A stretch of DNA of 45,938 nt. Origin: Bacteroidota bacterium. Its GTDB lineage: Bacteria > Bacteroidota > Bacteroidia > Bacteroidales > Dysgonomonadaceae. Below are positions 33,209-40,600 of the stretch, in pieces (position 1 is the stretch's first letter; each line of letters opens with the position of its first letter). A program made the position numbers and the translations under genes. The stretch spans positions 1 through 45,938 of the forward strand of contig JAEWQF010000079.1 in the NCBI GenBank assembly GCA_023399295.1, given 5' to 3'. Under the pieces are notes generated by a model. That model made no database searches and was not told the origin of the DNA. It worked only from the letters and a program-made list of their open reading frames with translations.

Positions 33209-34951
33209 TTAGTTGCTGAAGCCGGGATAGAGACCCTTCCCATCACGATACCCTTCAATCTGTTCCAACAGTCCATTGGAAAGGTTGATTTGTGATTGAG
33301 GAATGGGGAAGAACCCCTTGGTTTCGTCGTAACGGGTGCTGTAATTCATGCTTTTGGTCACACCATTGTACACAGCTGGATTGCCGAAGTTGTAGATCGG
33401 AGCACCAATCTGTGATTCAAGCGCAGCCTTGGCATAGGATGCGCCCCAACGACGCATGTCGTTCCAGCGGAGACCTTCGAATGCCAGCTCATAGCGGCGT
33501 TCCTTCTGGATGTTATCCAGTGAATAAGGTTTGTCTCCCAGACCGGCACGATGACGTACACGGTTCATGTACTGGGCATCCTCAGTCAGCTCGGACATCA
33601 TCAGCAATACATCGGCCAATCGAATCAAGATCAAATCGTCGCCGTGCGACAACTGCTGGTTGTCCTTGTTGCCATACATCACTACACTGTAGTCGTTGTA
33701 GTACTTGTTGCCGTCACGGGCGGAAATGCCATTGTACTTCTTGCCCCAGTAGTTGCTCTCCATCACGAAGTCCCACTGTCCCTTCGCGTAGTTGGGCAGT
33801 TCAGCTGCAATGTCGAGTACGGAGGCCCAGAGTCTCGGGTCATTCGGCTCATCTGCCAGCCACTGATCCACAACAGGTTTCGGTATGGAGTTGCCCTGTC
33901 CCCAGCCACCGGCAAAAGGATAGGTGTTGGCCAGCGACTGCAGTCCGCGCAGTGCGAAGTAGAGCTGGTACTGGTTGGCATAACCCCTGCGCACATCCCA
34001 GTCGGCAAAGTTCGAGAACTGCAGCGCGAAGAGTGTCTCCGGGTTGCGTGCACCATTGTCACTGGCATACTTCAGAGTCTTACCCGTTTCAGCCATGTAG
34101 TCCTGAATGTAGGGGTAGTCCTGGATAGTCAGCTCGTTGGTGTAGGGCCACAACTCGTGGTAATCACCCACCAGGGTATGACCGCTGTTGTTGATGCATT
34201 CGCCCAACATGGTGATCACCTCCTGTTTGGTTACACTGCCACCTTCTACCAACGGCAGATCGGCTTTCTGGTAAAAACCGGTGTAGAACAGCCACACCCT
34301 TGCCATCATTGCCTGTGCGGCCCAACGGGTGACATGTCCCTCTGTGGTGGCGGAATAGGGTTTGTTGGGCAACAGGCTGATTGCGGCCTTCAGGTCGGAG
34401 GCTATCTGTGCGAAAATCTCATCGGCAGATGCTCCGCCCAGATCAGCCATCTCGGTGGTGATCTTCAGGGGCACACTGCCGTAGAGCGTTGCCAAGCGGT
34501 GGTAGAAAAATGCACGCAGGAAGAGTGCTTCGCCCTTGTTCTGATTCTTATCCTCCTCCGAGACAATACCTTCTGCCAGTGCGTCCAGTTTCTCAATGGC
34601 GAAATTGGCACGGTGAATGCCTTCGTAGCTGGTTTCCCAGTTGTGGCTGAGCATGTCGGGATCGGAATACATGAAGGCTTCGTATGCCTGTGCCTTCACG
34701 TCGTTCACACCACCGCCGCCCAGCTTTTCATCACTGGCTACTTCACATACAAAGAGGTAACTCATGTCGGTGAGCTGGTGCTCGTTGGTCATGGTGGTGT
34801 AGATGCCGGCCATCATCTGTGCCACCTCTTCACTTGTACTTGGGAAGTTGGCCGAAGTCTTGTCGGTAAGCGGATCATAACTCAGAAAATCGTCGCAACC
34901 GGTAAAGATCAGTGCAAACAGGACAATATATAGTATTTTTTTCATAATCAT
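33209..34951 (-). CDS. SusD/RagB-type outer-membrane nutrient-binding lipoprotein
   Basis: Surface lipoprotein that caps a SusC-type transporter and binds the nutrient. A signal peptide ends in the lipobox FTGC (Cys19-Cys21 region, depending on which of two adjacent ATGs is used), followed by DDFLSYDPLTDKTSANFPST. The N-terminal TPR-containing SusD fold has FLRAFFYHRLATLYGSVPL, and the C-terminal half contains QKERRYELAFEGLRWNDMRRWG, typical of the family. The length of 580 residues is normal. It starts 8 bp after the SusC gene. The ligand, glycan or peptide, cannot be told; no hydrolase lies next to it. Confidence 0.95.
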   Translation of the reverse strand: MIMKKILYIVLFALIFTGCDDFLSYDPLTDKTSANFPSTSEEVAQMMAGIYTTMTNEHQLTDMSYLFVCEVASDEKLGGGGVNDVKAQAYEAFMYSDPDMLSHNWETSYEGIHRANFAIEKLDALAEGIVSEEDKNQNKGEALFLRAFFYHRLATLYGSVPLKITTEMADLGGASADEIFAQIASDLKAAISLLPNKPYSATTEGHVTRWAAQAMMARVWLFYTGFYQKADLPLVEGGSVTKQEVITMLGECINNSGHTLVGDYHELWPYTNELTIQDYPYIQDYMAETGKTLKYASDNGARNPETLFALQFSNFADWDVRRGYANQYQLYFALRGLQSLANTYPFAGGWGQGNSIPKPVVDQWLADEPNDPRLWASVLDIAAELPNYAKGQWDFVMESNYWGKKYNGISARDGNKYYNDYSVVMYGNKDNQQLSHGDDLILIRLADVLLMMSELTEDAQYMNRVRHRAGLGDKPYSLDNIQKERRYELAFEGLRWNDMRRWGASYAKAALESQIGAPIYNFGNPAVYNGVTKSMNYSTRYDETKGFFPIPQSQINLSNGLLEQIEGYRDGKGLYPGFSN

Positions 34952-34959
34952 CTGGGTGT

Positions 34960-37900
34960 TTAAAATTTCAGATTGACTCCTATAAGGATACTCGACGGTG
35001 CTGGGTAAAAGCCCAGATCAATACCCGATACAAACGGTTGCGCATCACCATAACCTACTTCCGGATCCATGCCGGAGTAGCCTGTGAACGTCCACAGGTT
35101 GCGGCCGGTTACATAGAATCGAGCCTGTCCAAAAGGCATCTTTGGGAAGAGATTCTTGAAGTCGTACCCCAGGGTGATGTCCTGGATTCTTACAAAGTCA
35201 CCATCTTCAATGTAGAGGTCGGAAACAGTCATGCGGTTGACACCGTTGCCGGCAGTCATGCGCGGCAGCTTATTGGAGGTGCCTTCGCCTGTCCAGCGTC
35301 CCAGAATCTCGGTGGTGTAGTTGTGGAACTCATTGTCGGCGTGTGAGCGGTAGGACTTCAGGATCTGATGTCCAAAGGATCCCTTGCCGGTGATGGCAAA
35401 ATCGAAGCCCTTGTATCCCAGAGTGATGCCAAATCCAGTGCGGAATTTGGGATGGGGATTGCCAATCAGGGTCTTGTCGTCAGGCGTCACCTGGTTGTCA
35501 CCATTGGTGTCGGAGAAGATCAGGTCACCCGGTTGCGGGTCTGTCTGCAGGAATCCCTTGCTCCAGCTGCTGATTTGTTGCGTATTTTGGAAGACACCTT
35601 CGGTCTTGTAACCATAGAAATAGCCTACCGGATAGTCTACCTGAACACGCCATACAGGATCGGTGCCCTGTGAGATGACATTGCCAGCGCTCTCAATGAA
35701 ACCGCTGTTGTCACCCATGCGGGTTACCTTGTTCTCGTTGCGTGTGAGGTTGAAATGCGCACCATAGGTTAACTCACCGATGTTGTCGTTCCATTTCAAA
35801 CCCAGTTCAAATCCCTTGTTCTCGATGTCACCTGCGTTGACGAAGGCTCCCTGAGGACCCTGCACATCGGCTACCGGTTGACGCAACAGCCAGTCGCGGG
35901 TGGTCTTGGTGTAGTAATCGAAACTTGTCTGAAGCCTGGAGTTGAAGAAGTAGGCATCAAATCCCAGGTTAAGCTGTTCGGAAGTCTCCCACGCCACATC
36001 GGGGTTGGGGAGGATGGAGGGATAACCGCCCAGCTGCATCTTGTTGCGATCGCCACCGAACCGGTAATTGTTCTGTGGGTTAAACGCAATCAGACTCATG
36101 TACTGGAATGGATCGATATCATGATTTCCGTTTTGTCCCCAGCTGGCGCGCAGCTTCAGGAAGTTCATCACCTCATTGTTGGCAAGAAACTCCTCTTCCG
36201 TAAGCACCCAACCGGCAGAAATGGAGGGGAAATAACCCCACTGATTGCCCTTGGCAAAGTTGGAGGAACCATCGGCGCGCATCACCAGTGTCAGCATGTA
36301 CTTCTCGCGGTAGTCGTAATTGATCCTGCCGAAGAAGGAGGCAAGTGCTTCCTGTTTGTGTGGTCCGCCCGCGATGCTGGTCACACCTGAGGTGATTCCG
36401 TCGGTGTTACTCAGATAGGCATGCTCGAATCCCACGAATGTCGGGTAGGCATTGGTGATGTTCATGTTCGTTCCATAACCGATTTTTTCAACTGATTGAC
36501 CCAGCAGCAGGTCGATGTTATGGTCATCCTTTTTCAACTTGTAGTTGATCGTGTTGTCGAGGGTCCAGCTGTATCCGCTGCCACCCGACTGGATGATGCG
36601 TCCGGGGCTGAGGGTTGCATCACCAGCCAGGTCGTAGGCGGGCTGATAGCTCCTGTAGGCGTCGGCAAACATCCGGTAACCGAAGCTGCTTCTGAAGACC
36701 AGATCCTTGATTGGCTGGATCTCCAGGTAGGCATTGCTGTTGATGTTGTAGTTCTGTGTCTCGTTCATTCCCCTGTTGAGTGCCATCTGGGCCAGTGGGT
36801 TGAATAGGCGTGATGAGAGGCCTTCGATACCGGAAGCTTTCACATCGGCCCGGGCATAATACTCACCCTGCTCGTTGTAGGCCGGGACCAGTGGGCTACC
36901 GGTCAGCATGTTTCGGATGTCGTTGAAATACATGCCCCCGATCGCGATACCGGAGCGTTGGCGGAAGCTGTAGTTGAAGGTTTCACCCACCTTGATTACA
37001 TCCACTCCATTTTTCTTCAGGATCACGTGGTCGCTGTTCAGACGTACCGTATAACGGTCGCTGCGCGGCTCAACCGGCTTGCCGAGAATACCTTCCTGTG
37101 AGGTGTAGGAGAATCCCAGTGAGAAGAGTGACTGATCAGAACCACCGGAGAGGTTGATGGCATGATTTTGGATGGGTGCATTCTCGTTGCGTATCTCTTC
37201 CATCCAGTCGGTGCCTTCCCATTGTCCGCTCATGATCTGCTGATAAAGACCCGGGATTCTGGCAGAGAAGTCAATTGCTGCCGCAGGATTGTTCTGGGCG
37301 ATCACACGCTCTTCGTTGTAGATCTCCATGTATTGCTTGGCGTTCAGCAGATCGGGCATCTTGGATACATTCTGTACACCATAGTAACCGTCGTAGGCCA
37401 CTTCGATGCGTCCCTTGCGTCCGGTTTTGGTGGTGACCAGGATCACACCGTTGGCGGCGCGGGCTCCGTAGATGGCAGCTGAGGCTGCATCCTTCAATAC
37501 ATCAATCGATTCAATGTCGGAGGGGTTCAACGTGTTGATGTCACCACCGGCCACACCGTCGATCACATACAAGGGAGCCGAGTTGCCAATGGTACCCAGA
37601 CCACGGATGTTCACCTGGAATCCCTCTCCCGGCATACCGGATGCCTGGGTGATGTTCACACCGGGTGCATAGGCCTGCATCGCCTCCAGGGCATTGATGG
37701 AGTGCTGGCTCTGGAGTGTCTCACTCCCTACCGACACGTTGGCACCGGTAACCAGTTTTTTCTTCTGTACACCATATCCCACTACCACCAGGTCTTCCAG
37801 TGACTGGGTGTCTTCCAGCAACACTACCTCCAGGAAGTTTCTGCCGCTGGTGTTGACATCCTGTTCCAGGAAACCGATGTAGGATATGTGGATGATTGCA

Positions 37901-38457
37901 CCCTCTTTGACCTCCAGCACAAAATTGCCATCGGTGTCGGAGATGGTGCCATTGGTGGTTCCCATCTCAATGATGTTCGCACCAATCACCGTTTCACCGT
38001 CAGCCGTGGTAATCCGGCCACGGATCTCTCTTTTCTGTTGCTCCACTTCTGTGAGGAGCGCTGCGATTTCGGGCGCGTTTTTCTTTGCGGCATCCCGGTA
38101 GACCACGATCTGGTTGTCGAGGATCTTGTATGTCAATGTTGTCTCAGACAATACCTTTTCGAGGATCTCTGCAATGTGCTCTGCTTCCACGGTCAGATTC
38201 ACCCGCTTCTCCATCAGTTCAGCAGTGTTTCCTTCAAAGAGAAACCTGAACTCACTTTTGTTCTCGATCTCTTTGAAAACCTTGCGGATGGTAGTGGATT
38301 TCAGGTCTAATGTCAACTCAGTCTCCTGAGCATAACCGGTCGAAGCCTGTAGATACAAAATGCTAAAGAATAGCATGAAGATTGTCGCTTTCATGATTTT
38401 AAACGCACGTTTAAGATTATTGACAGGTTGCTCCCCTGCAATAGAATTTTTATTCAT
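34960..38457 (-). CDS. SusC/RagA-type TonB-dependent transporter with STN signalling domain
   Basis: Outer-membrane transporter of 1165 residues powered by TonB. After a signal peptide (ending STGYAQ, about residue 44) comes an STN domain (about 46-122, LTLDLKSTTIRKVFKEIE). This domain in FecA-type receptors passes the signal to a FecR anti-sigma factor. A carboxypeptidase-regulatory-like domain follows (about 145-215, RGRITTADGETVIGANI), then VVVGYGVQKKK, the plug (IRGLGTIGNSAPLYVIDGV, DVLKDAASAAIYGARAANGVI) and the barrel ending GVNLKF. It pairs with the SusD-type gene 8 bp downstream, and the sigma/FecR genes lie directly upstream. Confidence 0.96.
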   Translation of the reverse strand: MNKNSIAGEQPVNNLKRAFKIMKATIFMLFFSILYLQASTGYAQETELTLDLKSTTIRKVFKEIENKSEFRFLFEGNTAELMEKRVNLTVEAEHIAEILEKVLSETTLTYKILDNQIVVYRDAAKKNAPEIAALLTEVEQQKREIRGRITTADGETVIGANIIEMGTTNGTISDTDGNFVLEVKEGAIIHISYIGFLEQDVNTSGRNFLEVVLLEDTQSLEDLVVVGYGVQKKKLVTGANVSVGSETLQSQHSINALEAMQAYAPGVNITQASGMPGEGFQVNIRGLGTIGNSAPLYVIDGVAGGDINTLNPSDIESIDVLKDAASAAIYGARAANGVILVTTKTGRKGRIEVAYDGYYGVQNVSKMPDLLNAKQYMEIYNEERVIAQNNPAAAIDFSARIPGLYQQIMSGQWEGTDWMEEIRNENAPIQNHAINLSGGSDQSLFSLGFSYTSQEGILGKPVEPRSDRYTVRLNSDHVILKKNGVDVIKVGETFNYSFRQRSGIAIGGMYFNDIRNMLTGSPLVPAYNEQGEYYARADVKASGIEGLSSRLFNPLAQMALNRGMNETQNYNINSNAYLEIQPIKDLVFRSSFGYRMFADAYRSYQPAYDLAGDATLSPGRIIQSGGSGYSWTLDNTINYKLKKDDHNIDLLLGQSVEKIGYGTNMNITNAYPTFVGFEHAYLSNTDGITSGVTSIAGGPHKQEALASFFGRINYDYREKYMLTLVMRADGSSNFAKGNQWGYFPSISAGWVLTEEEFLANNEVMNFLKLRASWGQNGNHDIDPFQYMSLIAFNPQNNYRFGGDRNKMQLGGYPSILPNPDVAWETSEQLNLGFDAYFFNSRLQTSFDYYTKTTRDWLLRQPVADVQGPQGAFVNAGDIENKGFELGLKWNDNIGELTYGAHFNLTRNENKVTRMGDNSGFIESAGNVISQGTDPVWRVQVDYPVGYFYGYKTEGVFQNTQQISSWSKGFLQTDPQPGDLIFSDTNGDNQVTPDDKTLIGNPHPKFRTGFGITLGYKGFDFAITGKGSFGHQILKSYRSHADNEFHNYTTEILGRWTGEGTSNKLPRMTAGNGVNRMTVSDLYIEDGDFVRIQDITLGYDFKNLFPKMPFGQARFYVTGRNLWTFTGYSGMDPEVGYGDAQPFVSGIDLGFYPAPSSILIGVNLKF

Positions 38458-38511
38458 ATCTTTGTTCTGTTTTTAATTATTGATATACACGGTAATTAGA
38501 ATCATTGCCGG

Positions 38512-38530
38512 ACGATATTCGCACTATCGT
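38512..38530. promoter_or_regulatory. Inverted repeat upstream of the SusC gene
   Basis: ACGATA (38512-38517) and TATCGT (38525-38530) form a perfect 6-bp dyad with a 7-base spacer in the 131-bp gap between the FecR and SusC genes. It may belong to the ECF-dependent promoter or to a regulator site; short enough to be chance. Confidence 0.3.
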
Positions 38531-38588
38531 TCGGCTTCGTTTTTCATTTACTGCTTTTTCATCTCATAGGCAATTTTTTTTAGAATTG

Positions 38589-39776
38589 TTATTTCTCATA
38601 GATATAAATAGACTTGTTCTCTCTGTGATAACGCGTGTTGGAAATCAGCGTCAACGCTGTCAACACATTGTCGAGGTTGTCAGAGAGGATGATCTTGCCA
38701 CTGCAGGTATACCCCTGCAGGGATACATGGTCGTCGAGATTGAACGAGAGGTTGTAATACCGTTCTATCTGTCTCAACACCTCCGCGATGGGTGTCTCCT
38801 GGTAGGCAAGGTACCCGTCTTTCCAACTCACGAAGGCACTTACGTCTACCTTGCTTCTTTCCAGCAATCCATTCTGGTTGCGGATGATCCGCTCATTGGG
38901 TGCTAACTTCATCTCCTTGCCCCCTGCCGCTTTTACACCAACACTCCCCTCCACGAGTACCACCCAGGGGGCAGCATTGTCATATGCTGAAAAATTGAAA
39001 TTGGTGCCATACACCTTGAGATCGAGCTGATCACTCTTCACCAGGAAGGGGCGGTTGGCATCATGGGCTACCTCGGCATACATCTCACCCCTCAGTTGTA
39101 CCTCCCGTGTCTTTTTTCCGAAAGCAGAGGGAAAGATGAGTGTGGATCCGGCGTTAAGCCATATCCGGGTGCCGTCGGGCAACAACACCTTCGATCGTTT
39201 ACCATGTGGTACGACCAAACGGTTGATCGTGTTTTTTTCAACCGCGATCTCATCCGCATCACGGCTGTGCTCCTTCTTCACCTCTATGCGCTGGTCGTTC
39301 CGGATGGTGACATCGATGTTTTCCTCGAATGTGGTAGTCTGATCGCCGGTGAAGAGCTGTATATCCTGCGAATCCAGCTCGTTGCCAACATAATAACTCA
39401 TTGGGATCTCTGACAAGGAGTCCGGTTGCATGATCAGATCCTTCCCCAACAGAAACAACAACAGGAGGAGTGCAGCGGTACTGGCACCCATGATGCCGAT
39501 CCTTCGCAATTTTCTTTTGCGACGAAAGTGGCGGAGCGACGTCTCAAGGCGCGCCACTGCCTTCTCTTTTGCTCTCTCATCCAGCTTGTAGGAGGAGAGA
39601 TTGACCTTCTTGAATAACTCTTTCGCTCTCAGCAGATGGCTCCTCTCTTCCGGATGATTCTCAGTAAACTGTTCCCAGTAACTGTTCAGTTCATCAGTGG
39701 GGGCAAGCATCCACACAATGAATTTTTCATCTTTCAGGTATCGCAAAGGAGCAATATCAGCTCTTTCGTTGCTCAT
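38589..39776 (-). CDS. FecR-type anti-sigma factor
   Basis: Inner-membrane anti-sigma factor that holds the ECF sigma factor until the transporter signals. The ATG at 39776 (MSNERADIA) is chosen over an upstream extension that lacks family similarity. A cytoplasmic sigma-binding part (about residues 1-85) is followed by a basic stretch RRKRKLRRIG and one helix (about 98-118). The periplasmic FecR domain (about 160-285) has VPHGKRSKVLLPDGTRIWLNAGS, and a DUF4974 domain (about 310-395, LRQIERYYNLSFNLDD) should contact the STN domain of SusC. It lies 120 bp after the sigma gene and 131 bp before SusC. Confidence 0.94.
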   Translation of the reverse strand: MSNERADIAPLRYLKDEKFIVWMLAPTDELNSYWEQFTENHPEERSHLLRAKELFKKVNLSSYKLDERAKEKAVARLETSLRHFRRKRKLRRIGIMGASTAALLLLLFLLGKDLIMQPDSLSEIPMSYYVGNELDSQDIQLFTGDQTTTFEENIDVTIRNDQRIEVKKEHSRDADEIAVEKNTINRLVVPHGKRSKVLLPDGTRIWLNAGSTLIFPSAFGKKTREVQLRGEMYAEVAHDANRPFLVKSDQLDLKVYGTNFNFSAYDNAAPWVVLVEGSVGVKAAGGKEMKLAPNERIIRNQNGLLERSKVDVSAFVSWKDGYLAYQETPIAEVLRQIERYYNLSFNLDDHVSLQGYTCSGKIILSDNLDNVLTALTLISNTRYHRENKSIYIYEK

Positions 39777-39896
39777 ATTATTAATGATCAAAAAGAAACG
39801 GTTTGTGTTAATAACTGTGTATAAGGTAAACGATGACAAGGGTGGAATCTCATCATTTTTTTGATAAAGTTTTGGTTTTTCCGAATTATTTAACGT

Positions 39897-40451
39897 TTAA
39901 TGGAGGCACGATAGCACAAACCAGACCGGCAAGTGTGACGCTTTCATTCGTGTGAGGGTCCGGTGAAGCAGGTTGCGGCTCGATTCCACGGATATCTGCA
40001 TGATGGATGCAATCTCTTCGTAGCTCAGTTCGTGGATGTATCGCAGGAAAATGATCTCACGCTGCCGGTGGGTGAGGCCGCTGAGTACTTTTTCAATCTC
40101 ACGGCGAATTGCTTCCTGTTCCTCCTCAAGAATCATCTCATCCTCTATCGTAACTTGCAGGTGAAAAGGAGGATCACCCGCCGATTCCTGGTCGTCAAAC
40201 ACAAACCCGCTAAACTCCCGCTGTGAACGGCGGATGTCGATCAAACGGTTTCTAAGCGCCCTGAAGAGATAAAAACGCAGATTTCCCGGGTTGTCGATGA
40301 AGGTGTGACGGGTACAAAGCTTGTAGAACAGATCATGGATGGCATCCATGGCAGTTTGTTCATCAAACCCCAAATGTAATGCGTAAGCATGCAATGCGTC
40401 CAGGTGGTCTTTGTAGATTGAAGAGATATTTGCAAGTTGTACTTCTGGCAT
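39897..40451 (-). CDS. ECF RNA polymerase sigma factor (FecI-like, Bacteroidetes)
   Basis: Extracytoplasmic-function sigma factor of 184 residues. Region 2 (about 10-80) has AMDAIHDLFYKLCTRH and FRALRNRLIDIRRSQ. Region 4 (about 120-170) has LTHRQREIIFLRYIHELSYEEIASIM and SRNLLHRTLTRMK. The ATG at 40451 (MPEVQLA) is used because the longer frame begins with TTG and adds nothing conserved. With the FecR and STN-SusC genes it forms a cell-surface signalling cascade that probably activates the susC-susD genes. No consensus housekeeping -7 box was found just upstream. Confidence 0.94.
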   Translation of the reverse strand: MPEVQLANISSIYKDHLDALHAYALHLGFDEQTAMDAIHDLFYKLCTRHTFIDNPGNLRFYLFRALRNRLIDIRRSQREFSGFVFDDQESAGDPPFHLQVTIEDEMILEEEQEAIRREIEKVLSGLTHRQREIIFLRYIHELSYEEIASIMQISVESSRNLLHRTLTRMKASHLPVWFVLSCLH

Positions 40452-40555
40452 ATGGTCAGACAGGCACTGATGAAAAAGGTGCAAGTTAGTTTAAATTAAA
40501 TGAAAAATAGCATATGTTTCGAAAAATGTAACATCCGGCTCTGCCATATTTTTCA

Positions 40556-40563
40556 TACATTTG
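40556..40563 (+). promoter_or_regulatory. Candidate -7 box of the AddB-like gene
   Basis: TACATTTG on the plus strand, 38 bp before the ATG at 40601, within the 149-bp divergent spacer. It fits TAnnTTTG; no well-spaced -33 element. Confidence 0.45.
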
Positions 40564-40600
40564 CAGGAAAGCCACTCACTGGCAATAGATATTGCAGCCT

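Noticed and set aside
33551..34933. 460-residue open frame on the plus strand opposite the SusD gene
   Set aside because: It is the antisense of a clear SusD protein; its translation is Val/Gln/His-rich without any domain and without a promoter.
33209..38457. Full polysaccharide utilisation locus
   Set aside because: Only the SusC/SusD pair and its regulators are present; no carbohydrate-active enzyme is visible, so a glycan substrate is not supported.
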